Shown here: piece by piece, positions 1 to 9,000 of the stretch | How the letters are laid out: every line of letters begins with the position of its first letter | How positions within the stretch are numbered: position 1 is the stretch's first letter | Origin: an uncultured Christensenellaceae bacterium | GTDB taxonomy: Bacteria; Bacillota; Clostridia; Christensenellales; Pumilibacteraceae | Assembly (NCBI GenBank): GCA_910587445.1 | Contig: CAJULE010000027.1 | Coordinates: 1 to 29,657 of the forward strand | DNA length: 29,657 bases | Direction of reading: 5' to 3' | Translations under genes and position numbers: made by a program | Notes under the pieces: model-generated | Database searches by the model: none | Seen by the model: only the letters and a program-made list of their open reading frames with translations | What the model was told of the DNA's origin: nothing

Positions 1-200
1 CTTTTTGGACGCGCCTTTTCGGAAAAAGGCGCAAGCACCGTGCGAAATGCTCCATTCGCGAAAAAAACTTTTTGGACGCGCCTTTTCCAAAAAAGGCGCA
101 AACATCATGCGTAATGCTACATTCGCAAAAACCTCTTTTTCAATCACCTTTTCGAAAAAAGGCGCAACAAGTTGCGAATTGTTTCGTTCGTATAAAAAAC
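1..200. repeat. Diverged tandem repeat, period 67 bp, about three units
   Basis: Three units start near 1, 68 and 135. The first two share ctttttggacgcgcctttt and then a palindrome of the form gcgcctttt/aaaaaggcgc; the third is more diverged but keeps the phase and the palindrome. Each unit ends in a variant of 'attcgc'. The array may continue upstream of the window. An open frame runs through it from 5 to 283, but it is repeat-derived, has no ribosome site and resembles no protein. The remaining bases up to purM hold only its ribosome site (aaggag, 281-286). Confidence 0.75.
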
Positions 201-295
201 AAACTCTTGCCGCACGGCAAAAAACTTTCCCCTTTGACTTTTTAAAAAGTCGAAAAACGATTATCGAACAAATCCTAACATAAGGAGAAAAATTT

Positions 296-1309
296 ATGGC
301 AATCGATTACAAACAGGCAGGCGTAGACGTCACGCGCGGATATAAGGCGGTCGAGCTCATGAAAAAGCACACGAAGTCCACTTACGACAAAAACGTACTG
401 TGCGACCTCGGCTCGTTCGGTGGAATGTATTCGCTCGAAAATTCGGGCATAAAAAATCCCGTTCTTGTCTCGGGTACGGACGGCGTGGGCACAAAGCTCA
501 AGTACGCTTTTCTCAAAAACCGCCACGACACGATAGGTATCGACTGCGTCGCCATGTGTGCGAACGACGTCGTGTGCCACGGCGCAAAGCCGCTGTTTTT
601 CCTCGACTATCTCGCTACGGGCAAGCTCGTTCCCGAGGTTGCGGCGGACATCGTTGCGGGCGTGAGCGAAGGCTGCAGGCAGGCAGGCTGTGCGCTCATA
701 GGCGGCGAGACTGCGGAAATGCCGGGCTTCTATCCCGATGGCGAATACGACCTTGCCGGCTTCTGCGTCGGTATAGTCGATAAGGATAAAGTGATAAACG
801 GCAAAAATATCGTACCCGGCGACACGCTCATAGGTCTTGCTTCAAGCGGTATTCACTCAAACGGCTACAGCCTCGTGAGAAAGCTTTTCGGCGAAAACCG
901 CGACAAGCTCGAAACCGTCGAGCCCCGTCTCGGCTCGAGCGTCATAGACGCTCTTTTGAAGCCTACGAAGATCTATGTGGGCACGATACTCAAGCTCATC
1001 GAACAGTTCGAGATAAAGGGCATAGCTCACATCACGGGCGGCGGCTTTATCGAGAATATACCCCGTATGTTCCCCGACGGAATAAACTGCGACATAGACG
1101 TTAAGTCGTTCCCCGAGCCGCCCATCTATGCGATGATACGCGAGCGGAGCGGACTCGACAACTCGCAGCTTTTCAACACCTTCAATATGGGTATCGGTAT
1201 GGTCATTTGCGTCAGCACCGCCGACAGGGACAAAGTGCTTGCCCGCCTATCGGAGCTCGGCGAAAAGGCTTACGTGATAGGAACTACCGTCAAAGGCGAA
1301 AAGGCTTAA
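296..1309 (+). CDS. purM: Phosphoribosylformylglycinamidine cyclo-ligase (AIR synthetase)
   Basis: PurM closes the imidazole ring: FGAM + ATP gives AIR + ADP + Pi, step five of de novo purine synthesis in the cytosol. The protein is 337 aa, normal for the family. Visible family motifs are GTDGVGTKL (60-68), GGETAEMPGFY (136-146), GLASSGIHSNGYSL (180-193) and ITGGGFIENIPRM (246-258), the glycine-rich and acidic segments of the ATP-binding PurM fold, which it shares with PurL. The ATG is preceded by aaggag at 281-286, a good distance away. It is the first gene of a collinear purine cluster; the next gene, purN, lies 204 bp downstream behind a palindromic repeat. No purine riboswitch is visible in the 295 bp upstream, so control may lie outside the window. 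Confidence 0.97.
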   Translation: MAIDYKQAGVDVTRGYKAVELMKKHTKSTYDKNVLCDLGSFGGMYSLENSGIKNPVLVSGTDGVGTKLKYAFLKNRHDTIGIDCVAMCANDVVCHGAKPLFFLDYLATGKLVPEVAADIVAGVSEGCRQAGCALIGGETAEMPGFYPDGEYDLAGFCVGIVDKDKVINGKNIVPGDTLIGLASSGIHSNGYSLVRKLFGENRDKLETVEPRLGSSVIDALLKPTKIYVGTILKLIEQFEIKGIAHITGGGFIENIPRMFPDGINCDIDVKSFPEPPIYAMIRERSGLDNSQLFNTFNMGIGMVICVSTADRDKVLARLSELGEKAYVIGTTVKGEKA

Positions 1310-1318
1310 TAAAGCCCG

Positions 1319-1480
1319 AAGGCGTATTCATCGCGTCATGGAACTTTCTACGCCCGCGGCGTTCGCGCTGCTCGCTCGGATAGTGTATGCGCTTGCCGTC
1401 TCGCCTCGGTTACGTACAAAAAAGTGCGCTCCCGAGTGGATCTGCCGACGGTTTCCCGTCTGACGCGCGACTTCGCCTTC
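1319..1480. repeat. Large palindromic intergenic element, copy 1 (degenerate)
   Basis: The outer ends pair (aaggcg...cgcctt), and the segment 'catcgcgtca' opposes 'tgacgcgcga'. The centre holds the family's GTAC-type loop (gtacaaaaaagtgc). It shares 'gtctcgcctcggttacgtac' (with small changes) and 'cccgtctgacgcgcgac' with the copy behind purH. The left arm seems to carry extra sequence. It begins ten bases after the purM stop. Confidence 0.65.
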
Positions 1481-1498
1481 GTATGAATTGCAACAGAG

Positions 1499-1516
1499 CA
1501 GGAGGTCAAAACCTTG
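1499..1516 (+). promoter_or_regulatory. Ribosome site fixing a TTG start for purN
   Basis: The sequence caggaggt lies seven bases before a TTG codon at 1514. No ATG or GTG in frame nearby has comparable spacing, and the protein from this TTG starts directly at the PurN N-terminal strand (KKLVYLVSGGGTN). This is the only clear non-ATG start in the window. Confidence 0.85.
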
Positions 1517-2143
1517 ACAAAGAAAAAGCTCGTATACCTCGTAAGCGGCGGCGGCACCAATATGCAGGCTGTGCTCGACGCGATAGAGCGTAAGGAGATC
1601 GACGCCGAAAGCCTCGAGGTCATATCCTCGAACTGCGAGGCGTATGCGCTCGAACGCGCAAAAAAGATGGGTATTCCCGCAAAGGTTTTTGCGCGCGCCG
1701 ACTTCGGCGGAGACGGAAAAAAACGCGACCGCGCGCTGTGCGACGAGCTCAAGCGTCTTATGCCCGACTACATTTTGTTGGTCGGGTATTTGGGTATTCT
1801 GTCCGACGAAATAATAAAGGAGTTCGAATACAAGCTCGTTAATATCCACCCCGCACTGCTTCCGAAGTTCGGGGGCAGCGGCTTTTACGGGCTGAACGTG
1901 CATAGAGCCGTGCTCGAAGCGGGCGAGAAGGTCACGGGCGCAACCGTTCACTTTGTGGGCGACGAGATAGACGGCGGACTCATAATACGCCAAAAGAGCA
2001 CTGCCGTAAGGGAGGGCGACACGCCCGAAAGTCTCCAAAAACGCGTGCTCGACGAGTGCGAACATCCTCTGCTCGTTGGCGTAGTTCGCGACCTTTGCGC
2101 GGATAGGATAAAAGTAAAAGACGGAAAACTTATCGAGCTTTAA
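1514..2143 (+). CDS. purN: Phosphoribosylglycinamide formyltransferase (GART)
   Basis: PurN transfers a formyl group from 10-formyl-tetrahydrofolate to GAR, giving FGAR. The protein is 209 aa, typical length. The N-terminal SGGGTN (11-16) binds phosphate. The active site is present: Asn110 and His112 in NIHPALLPKF, His146 and Asp153 in GATVHFVGDEIDGG, equivalent to Asn106, His108, His137 and Asp144 of the E. coli enzyme. The segment GGSGFYG (120-126) replaces the shorter E. coli loop, a variant common in clostridial enzymes. The start is a TTG with a strong ribosome site. purH follows after 43 bp with no repeat in between, so purN-purH are very likely co-transcribed. Confidence 0.96.
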   Translation: MTKKKLVYLVSGGGTNMQAVLDAIERKEIDAESLEVISSNCEAYALERAKKMGIPAKVFARADFGGDGKKRDRALCDELKRLMPDYILLVGYLGILSDEIIKEFEYKLVNIHPALLPKFGGSGFYGLNVHRAVLEAGEKVTGATVHFVGDEIDGGLIIRQKSTAVREGDTPESLQKRVLDECEHPLLVGVVRDLCADRIKVKDGKLIEL

Positions 2144-2186
2144 AGCAGAATACAAAAAAGCCCATGCGGCTTTGTAAGGAGTTTAT

Positions 2187-3725
2187 ATGAAAAAGAGAGC
2201 ACTTATAAGCGTAAGCGACAAGACGGGCGTCGTCGAGTTCGCAAAGAAACTGACCGAGCTCGGCTACGAGATAATCTCGACGGGCGGAACGGCAAAGACG
2301 CTTGCCGCCGCCGGCGTAAAGAACATCGGCATTTCCGACATAACCGGCTTTCCCGAATGTCTCGACGGCAGAGTAAAGACTCTTCATCCCGCCGTTCATG
2401 CCGGACTTCTCGCACGCAGAGACGATCCCGACCACATGAAGCAGATAGAAAAGCTGGGCATATCTCCCATAGACGTCGTGTGCGTCAATCTCTATCCGTT
2501 TAAGGCGACGATCATGAAGGACGGCGTAAGCCTCGAGGACGCCGTCGAAAACATAGACATAGGCGGACCTACGATGATACGTGCGGCGGCAAAAAACTAT
2601 AAGGACGTAGCCGTCGTCGTCGATCCGCGCGATTACGACGAAGTGATAGAGCGGCTTAAGAATGGGACCATGGACAATACCTACCGCATGACGCTCATGT
2701 ACAAGGTGTTCCGCCATACCGCCGAGTACGACAGCCTCATATCCGCTCACTTTGCCGAGCGTCTCGGCATAGAGTTCCCCGAGCACGTTACCTTTGCTTA
2801 CGAAAAGGCGCAGGAGCTTCGCTACGGCGAGAACCCGCACCAAAAGGCGGCGTTCTACCGCGAGCCGCTTCCCGCAGCCGGCACGCTTTCGGAGGCAAAA
2901 CAGCTTCACGGCAAGGAGCTTTCCTTTAACAACATAAACGACGCGGCAGGCGCGCTCGAGCTTTTAAAGGAGTTCCCCGACCGTCCTTGCGTAGTTGCGT
3001 CCAAGCACACGAACCCTTGCGGCGTAGCCGTCGCAAACGACATATATTCTGCGTATATGAAGGCGTACGAGTGCGACCCCGTAAGTATCTTCGGCGGAAT
3101 AGTCGCTTGCAACAGGGAAGTGGACGAAAAGACCGCCGTGGAAATGAGCAAGATATTCCTCGAGATAGTCATAGCTCCGTCTTTCAGTAAAAAGGCGCTC
3201 GAAGTTCTCACGCAGAAGAAGAATATACGCCTTCTCGAACTCGACGTCGCCGCTTGTCCCAAGACCAAGCAGTATGATATGAAAAAGGTTGCCGGCGGAC
3301 TGCTCGTGCAGGAGCGCGATACGACGCTCTATGACGATAAGGACGTCAAGGTCGTAACGAAGAAAAAGCCTACGAAGGACGAACTCGAGCAGATGAAGTT
3401 CGCCTATAAAGTAGTCAAGCACACGAAATCGAACGCTATAGTCGTCGCGCGCGACTTTGCCGCAATCGGCGTGGGACCCGGTCAGACCAATCGCATTTGG
3501 GCGGCTTCGCAGGCGATCGAGCGCGCGGGCGACAAGGTAAAAGGCGCGGTGCTCGCTTCCGACGCATTCTTCCCGTTCGGCGATTGCGCCGAGGTTGCGG
3601 CAAATGCCGGTATAACCGCGATTATTCAGCCCGGCGGCTCCATTCGCGACGAGGAGAGCATAAAGGTCTGCGACGAGAGGGGGATGTCAATGATATTCGT
3701 CGGCTCCCGCCACTTTAAGCACTGA
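2187..3725 (+). CDS. purH: Bifunctional AICAR transformylase / IMP cyclohydrolase
   Basis: PurH carries out the last two steps to IMP: formylation of AICAR with 10-formyl-THF, then ring closure. The protein is 512 aa, the usual length. The N-terminal cyclohydrolase (MGS-like) domain shows STGGTAKTL (31-39), GRVKTLHP (61-68) and GGPTMIRAAAKN (126-137). The C-terminal transformylase domain shows RYGENPHQ (212-219) and the catalytic Lys273-His274 in SKHTNPCG. The ATG has aaggag at 2176-2181. It closes the purM-purN-purH block; a 678-bp repeat-filled gap follows before purD. Confidence 0.97.
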   Translation: MKKRALISVSDKTGVVEFAKKLTELGYEIISTGGTAKTLAAAGVKNIGISDITGFPECLDGRVKTLHPAVHAGLLARRDDPDHMKQIEKLGISPIDVVCVNLYPFKATIMKDGVSLEDAVENIDIGGPTMIRAAAKNYKDVAVVVDPRDYDEVIERLKNGTMDNTYRMTLMYKVFRHTAEYDSLISAHFAERLGIEFPEHVTFAYEKAQELRYGENPHQKAAFYREPLPAAGTLSEAKQLHGKELSFNNINDAAGALELLKEFPDRPCVVASKHTNPCGVAVANDIYSAYMKAYECDPVSIFGGIVACNREVDEKTAVEMSKIFLEIVIAPSFSKKALEVLTQKKNIRLLELDVAACPKTKQYDMKKVAGGLLVQERDTTLYDDKDVKVVTKKKPTKDELEQMKFAYKVVKHTKSNAIVVARDFAAIGVGPGQTNRIWAASQAIERAGDKVKGAVLASDAFFPFGDCAEVAANAGITAIIQPGGSIRDEESIKVCDERGMSMIFVGSRHFKH

Positions 3726-3736
3726 CGAGCATTTCT

Positions 3737-3861
3737 TCCGACGGGACATTCATCACGCCATACGGGCTACGTTCGTCGTTTCGCCTCGGTTACGTACGTT
3801 TAAGTACGCGCCCGAGGCGACCCGCCGACAGTTGCCCGTCTGACGCGCGACTGTCCCCTCG
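3737..3861. repeat. Large palindromic intergenic element, copy 2
   Basis: This is an imperfect hairpin. The left arm (tccgacgggacattcatcac) opposes the right arm ending 'gcgactgtcccctcg', 'catacgggct' opposes 'agttgcccgtctg', and 'tcgcctcggttacgtac' opposes 'gtacgcgcccgaggcga'. It starts 12 bases after the purH stop. The right arm is nearly the same as in the copy behind purM. It could form a strong RNA hairpin but lacks a U-run. Confidence 0.75.
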
Positions 3862-3880
3862 CGTGGAAGTGATCAATAAA

Positions 3881-3934
3881 AAAAGGCGCCCCTTATTAAG
3901 GGGAGCTGTCTGCGAAGCAGACTGAGGGGATTGT
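3881..3934. repeat. Two-hairpin dispersed repeat, copy A
   Basis: It consists of 'ggcgccccttattaagggga' followed by 'gctgtctgcgaagcagac' and 'tgaggggattgt'. Two small hairpins lie side by side (cccctt/aagggg and gtctgc/gcagac). Three near copies occur at 4262, 21433 and 29172. It is a type I associate with gut Bacillota genomes. Confidence 0.8.
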
Positions 3935-3978
3935 TTTCATCTCGAAAAAGACTGTTACTTCTTCTATTTACATACCCA

Positions 3979-4104
3979 ACCTTTAAAAAGGGTTTTTAGG
4001 ACGAAGTCCTAAATCGTTTAAAGGAGAGGGGAAACTCGCCTTGCGGCTCGTGGCGTTCGCTGCGCCATATAATGGCTTGCTCGGCTGAGCAAAGGGGAGA
4101 GGAA
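3979..4104. repeat. Dispersed repeat with 'gtttaaaggagaggg' core
   Basis: The first part has a hairpin, ttaggacgaagtcctaa, followed by 'tcgtttaaaggagagggg'. The same layout recurs at 29567-29617 with a different stem (cttaaggcaaagccttaag), so the stems co-vary. The tail up to 4104 is G-rich and contains further short palindromes (ctcggctgag). No gene is visible in 3726-4403; the interval is a mosaic of repeats. Confidence 0.6.
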
Positions 4105-4120
4105 CAGCCGAAAGCCCAAA

Positions 4121-4237
4121 CGGCTTATATACGTCGTAATACGGACTGCGTGCTCCTCGTCGTACGGGAGCAGTACGAAAAAGTACAGCCCCCGCACGAC
4201 TCGTTGCCAGCTGTCCGTCTTACTTGCATCTAAGCCG
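4121..4237. repeat. Large palindromic intergenic element, copy 3
   Basis: The outer arms are cggcttatatac and gcatctaagccg, which pair with few mismatches. Inner arms 'gtaatacggactgcgtgctc' and 'ccagctgtccgtcttacttgc' also oppose each other, and the centre is gtacgaaaaagtac. It is close to the copy behind purL in sequence and lies 167 bp before purD. Confidence 0.8.
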
Positions 4238-4261
4238 CTTGGTGCCCGTGCTTTATCCTCT

Positions 4262-4317
4262 AAAAAAGGCTCCCTTTAGCAAGGGGAGCTGTCGCCGCAG
4301 GCGACTGAGGGGATTGT
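4262..4317. repeat. Two-hairpin dispersed repeat, copy B
   Basis: Same layout as the copy at 3881: ctccctttagcaaggggag, then gtcgccgcaggcgac, then 'tgaggggattgt'. The second stem differs in sequence from copy A (gtcgcc/ggcgac instead of gtctgc/gcagac) but keeps pairing, which suggests that structure is what is conserved. Confidence 0.8.
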
Positions 4318-4403
4318 CTCTTTAAAGGCGAAATGGTAGTCTGCAAATATAAAACTTTCGTTTTTGCTTACTTTTTTCGATAAAAAAGAAGAGGAGAAAA
4401 CCT

Positions 4404-5675
4404 ATGACCGAAAAGAAAAACGTACTTATAGTCGGCGGCGGCGGAAGAGAACACGCAATCGCTTGGAAACTCAAGCAATCCGATAAGGTCGGCAAGCTCT
4501 ACGCTTTGCCGGGCAATGCAGGAATTGCGGAGATTGCGGAATGTCACTCCGACATAAAGGCTACCGACATCGACAAGATCGTCGAGTTCGTAGACTCGCA
4601 TAAGGACATATATATGACGGTTGTCGCTCCCGACGATCCCCTCGCAATGGGGCTTGTCAACCGCCTGAACGCACACGGACACCGCGCGTTCGGTCCCACT
4701 GCGGAAGCGGCGGTAATAGAGGCGAGCAAGGCGTTTTCCAAAGACCTCATGAAAAAGTACGGTATCCCCACCGCCGAATACGAGGTGTTCGACAGCGCGG
4801 AAAAAGCGCACGAGTATGTCGATAAGTGCAAAGTGCCCGTGGTGCTCAAGGCGGACGGTCTTGCGCTCGGTAAGGGCGTGCTCATATGCGGCACGCGCGA
4901 GCAGGCTCACGAAGGCGTAAAGGAGATCATGGAGGACAAAGCCTTCGGAAGCGCGGGCGGTAAAGTGGTTATCGAAAGCTTCCTTGTCGGCGAAGAAGTG
5001 TCGGTGCTCGCGTATTGCGACGGTGCGTCGGTCAAGCCCATGCCCGCAAGCCGAGATCACAAGCGCGCGCAGGACGGCGACAGGGGACTCAACACGGGCG
5101 GAATGGGCACGTACAGCCCCGTTCCGTTCTATACGAAGAGCCTTGAGGACGAAGCCATGAAAAAGATTTTCGTCCCGACCGTAAACGCAATGGCGAGCGA
5201 GGGCAGACCTTTTAAGGGCGTGCTTTATTTCGGTCTCATGCTTTGCGAGGACGGAATAAAGGTGCTCGAATACAACGCGCGTTTCGGGGACCCCGAGGCG
5301 CAAGTCGTGCTTCCTCGCCTTAAAACCGACCTTTTCGACGTGTTCGAAGCCGTCATTGACGGCACTCTCGACGCCCTCGACGTCGAGTACTCAAACGACG
5401 CGTGCGTGTGCGTAGTCGCGGCAAGCGGCGGCTATCCCGAGCATTACGAAAAGGGCAAGGAAATAACCTTTAAAGACGTCCCGAAGGACATAACCGTGTT
5501 CCACGCAGGGACGGCGGTAAAGGACGGCAAGACAGTCACGAGCGGCGGCAGAGTGCTCGGCGTTACGGCACTCGGAAAAGACCTTAAGGCGGCAAAGGCG
5601 CGCGCATACGAGGGCATAGCGCACGTAGAGTTTGACGGGATGTTTTACCGCCGCGACATATGCAAGTTGGTGTGA
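4404..5675 (+). CDS. purD: Phosphoribosylamine-glycine ligase (GAR synthetase)
   Basis: PurD joins glycine to phosphoribosylamine with ATP, giving GAR, the second step of the pathway. The protein is 423 aa, standard. The N-terminal nucleotide-fold motif VLIVGGGGREHAIAW is at 7-21, followed by the ATP-grasp core: SKAFSKDLMKKYGIPTA, then PVVLKADGLALGKGVLI (the ATP-binding lysine region), and LEYNARFGDPEAQVVLPRL with the metal-binding Glu/Asn of the family. The ATG follows gaggag (4390s). Its stop codon lies inside the left end of a palindromic repeat pair. purL starts 331 bp later. Confidence 0.97.
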   Translation: MTEKKNVLIVGGGGREHAIAWKLKQSDKVGKLYALPGNAGIAEIAECHSDIKATDIDKIVEFVDSHKDIYMTVVAPDDPLAMGLVNRLNAHGHRAFGPTAEAAVIEASKAFSKDLMKKYGIPTAEYEVFDSAEKAHEYVDKCKVPVVLKADGLALGKGVLICGTREQAHEGVKEIMEDKAFGSAGGKVVIESFLVGEEVSVLAYCDGASVKPMPASRDHKRAQDGDRGLNTGGMGTYSPVPFYTKSLEDEAMKKIFVPTVNAMASEGRPFKGVLYFGLMLCEDGIKVLEYNARFGDPEAQVVLPRLKTDLFDVFEAVIDGTLDALDVEYSNDACVCVVAASGGYPEHYEKGKEITFKDVPKDITVFHAGTAVKDGKTVTSGGRVLGVTALGKDLKAAKARAYEGIAHVEFDGMFYRRDICKLV

Positions 5676-5955
5676 GCGCGGATTCATCGTCACATACGAA
5701 CTGCGTGTGTCAAGGCAAGCGGGCGCAGTACAAAGAAGTACAGCAACCCGCCCGCCTCGCCACCTGCCGTCCGTCTGTGCCGCGACTGCGCGCTCACACC
5801 CGAAACAATATGCAATTGAGCGCGGATTCATCGTCACATACGGACTGCGTGTGTCAAGGCAAGCGGGCGCAGTACGAAAAAGTACAGCAACCCGCCTGCC
5901 TCGCCACCTGCCGTCCGTCTGTGCCGCGACTGCGCGCTCACACCCGAAACAGATC
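5674..5955. repeat. Tandem pair of large palindromic elements (copies 4 and 5), period 144 bp
   Basis: Unit 1 starts at 5674 and unit 2 at 5818, both with gagcgcggattcatcgtcac. They are nearly identical over about 130 bp. Each unit is an imperfect hairpin: gagcgcg at the left opposes cgcgctc at the right, 'caaggcaagcgggc' opposes 'cccgcctgcctcg', and gtac(N6)gtac forms the centre. Unit 1 overlaps the purD stop codon. Since 144 is a multiple of three, an open frame passes through both units into purL, but no plausible start signal drives it. Confidence 0.88.
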
Positions 5956-6006
5956 TGCCGAAATAAAAATCACAGCGAAAAATATTTTTTCCAAACGGAG
6001 AATTTC

Positions 6007-9000
6007 ATGATTAAAAGACTTTATGTGGAGAAGAAGAGCGGTTCCGACATAGCCGCGAAAAAGACCAAAGCCGACATAGAAAACGTGTTGGGGGTAAGTC
6101 CCGAAGATGTGCGCATATTCCTGCGCTACGACGTCGACGGACTCGACGAAAAGGAGTACGCGCTCGCCGTCAAGAACGTGCTGAGCGAGCCGCCCGTAGA
6201 CACCGTATACGAAGAGGTGCTTCCCGAGCTCGGCGGCTACGGACTTATCGGCGTGGAATATCTTCCCGGTCAGTACGACCAGCGCGCGGACAGCGCGGCA
6301 CAGTGCGTGCAGCTTCTCACCATGGGCGCGCGTCCGAAGGTGCGCACGGCTACGGTCTATGCGATAAAGGGCGTCGACGAAACCGAGCTTGCGCGCATAC
6401 GCAAGTATCTCGTCAATCCCGTCGAAGCGCGCGCTTGCGGCTTCGATATGCCGACGACTCTCGACGCCGCCGTCGCTCCGCCCGAGCCCGTTCGCCTCGT
6501 CGAGGGTTTCAACGAAATGACTAAGGCGCAGATAGAGAGCTACCGCGAAAAAGAGGGCTTTGCGATGACCGTAAACGACCTCTTGTTCGTACAGGCTCAC
6601 TTTAAAAGCGAGAAGCGTCAGCCTACGCATACCGAGCTCAAAGTAATAGACACGTATTGGTCCGATCATTGCCGTCATACTACGTTTTTGACGACGCTCG
6701 AAAACGTCAAAATAAAGTCCGATATACCCGAGATAAAGGACGCTTACGAAAATTATCTCAAGCTCTTCAACCGTCACCACGGCGGGCGCGCGGACAAATA
6801 TCCCTGCCTTATGGACATAGCGACCATGGGCGCAAGGGAGATAAAGGCGCGCGGCGGTCTCGACAATCTCGACGCTTCCGAGGAGATAAACGCCTGCTCG
6901 GTAAAGGTGACGGCGGACGTAAACGGCAAGCCCGAGCCCTATCTTGTCATGTTCAAAAACGAGACGCACAATCATCCGACCGAAATAGAACCGTTCGGCG
7001 GAGCGGCGACCTGTCTCGGCGGCGCGATCCGCGATCCGCTTTCCGGCCGTTCGTATGTCTATCAGTCTATGAGAATCACGGGCGCGGCGGACATAAACGC
7101 GCCCATAGAAAAGACGCTTAAGGGCAAGCTTCCGCAGAGAGTGATAAGCAAAACCGCGGCGGCGGGCTTTTCCTCGTACGGCAATCAGATAGGTCTCGCT
7201 ACGGGTCTCGTGCGCGAAATGTACCACCCGGGATACGTCGCAAAACGCCTCGAAACGGGCTTTGTCGTCGCGGCGGCTCCCGAAGCCAACGTAATCCGCA
7301 AAGTCCCCGAAGCGGGCGACGTAGTGCTGCTTATAGGCGGTGAGACGGGCAGAGACGGCTGCGGCGGCGCAACGGGCTCGAGCAAGGTCCACACCGTCCA
7401 TTCCATAGACACCTGCGGAGCGGAGGTGCAGAAGGGCAATCCGCTCACGGAAAGAAAGATCCAGCGTCTCATGCGCGACGGCTCGTTCACGCGGCTCGTC
7501 AAGCGCTGTAACGACTTCGGCGCGGGCGGCGTGTCCGTCGCCATCGGAGAGCTTTCTCCGGGGCTCGACATCGACCTCGACGCCGTTCCCAAAAAGTACA
7601 GCGGTCTTTCGGCGACCGAGCTTGCGATTTCCGAATCGCAGGAGAGAATGGCTGTCGTCGTCTGCGAAAGCGACGTAAGTGCGGCAATCGAGGCGTGCGC
7701 AAAGGAAAACCTTGCGGCGACGGTCGTAGCCAAAGTTACGGATACGAAGCGCATGAGAATGTTCCTCGGCGGCAAAGCGGTCGTCGATCTTCCGAGACGC
7801 TTCCTCGATTCCAACGGCGCGCGCCAGACGGCTAACGTCACGATTAAGGAGAGCGCACCCGAGTTTTTCGACACGCTCGGCAAGGAACGTCAGGCATTGT
7901 ACGCGAAGGGAGATTATGCTGCGCTTCTCAAGAGCATCCTCGCCGACGAAAACGTCTGCTCGCAGAAGGGGCTCGGGGAGATGTTCGACTCGACTATCGG
8001 CGCAAGCAGCGTTCTCATGCCGTTCGGCGGAAAAAATCAGCTCACTCCCGCAATCGCCATGGCGGCTAAAGTCCCCGTAAAGAGCGGAGAGACGACGACT
8101 ACCACGGTCTCCGCTTACGGCTGCAATCCCGCGCTAATGAGCGAAAGTCCGTTCGTCGGGGCGGTCTATTCGGTTGTTTTGTCTGTCATAAAAGCGGTGG
8201 CTGCGGGCGCACCGTACGAGAGCGTGCGGCTCACGCTCCAGGAATTTTTCGAGCGTCTCTACGACGAGCCCGAGCGTTGGGGCAAACCGATGTCGGCGTT
8301 GCTCGGCGCGCTCGACGCACAGCTCGGTCTCGGACTTGCGGCAATAGGCGGCAAGGACTCTATGAGCGGTACGTTCGAAAAAGTAGACGTGCCTCCTACG
8401 CTTATCTCGTTTGCGCTCGGCGTGACGCGTTCCGGCGACGTCATAGACAACGTGCTTAAAAAAGCGGGGCGGAAGGTATACAGATACAGGCTCAAACGCA
8501 ACGAAAGCGGACTTCCCGACTATGACGATCTCATAAGATTTTTGAAACTTCTGCACGGCGAGACCGTCAGAAAGCGAGTGGATTTCGCGACCGTCGTCGA
8601 GGACGGCGGCGTCGTGGGCGAGATAGTAAAGAGCTGTTTCGGCGAAGGTCTCGGCTTTGCGTTTAACGGCGCGCCTAAGGATTATTTCACGCCGAGGCTC
8701 GGCGACGTGCTCATTTGCTGCGAGGACGCGGACGATTTCGTCGGCTACGAACTCGACCTTATCGGCATTACGACCAACGAGCCTACGGTGCGCATAGGGT
8801 GCGAATTCAAGAGTATGTCTTGCGGTGAGTATATTTACTCGGGAGGTAAGGAATTGCCGCTTAAGGACGCCGTGGCGGCGTTTACGGGCACTTTCGAGGA
8901 CGTATATCCGACCACCGCACCCGCCGTCGGCGCTGCGACGAACGCCGACTATACGGGCGGAAGCAAGGTGTCCGCACCCAAAAAGAAGACGGCTTCGCCC

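Noticed and set aside
5..283. 92-codon open frame at the window start
   Set aside because: It is encoded by the 67-bp tandem repeat, has no ribosome site and gives a repeat-like Lys/Phe-rich peptide.
1..295. Purine or PRPP riboswitch ahead of purM
   Set aside because: I could not find the conserved core of either; the region is a tandem repeat followed by a short leader.
5674..5955. Possible CRISPR array
   Set aside because: Only two long near-identical units without unique spacers of even length; the units are palindromic elements of a dispersed family.
5632..6006. Upstream extension of the purL reading frame (about 125 extra codons)
   Set aside because: It overlaps the purD end, runs through a tandem palindromic repeat, and lacks a ribosome site; the family N-terminus starts at 6007.
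5938..7401. 487-codon minus-strand frame opposite the start of purL
   Set aside because: Same antisense effect; no ribosome site and no recognisable domain.
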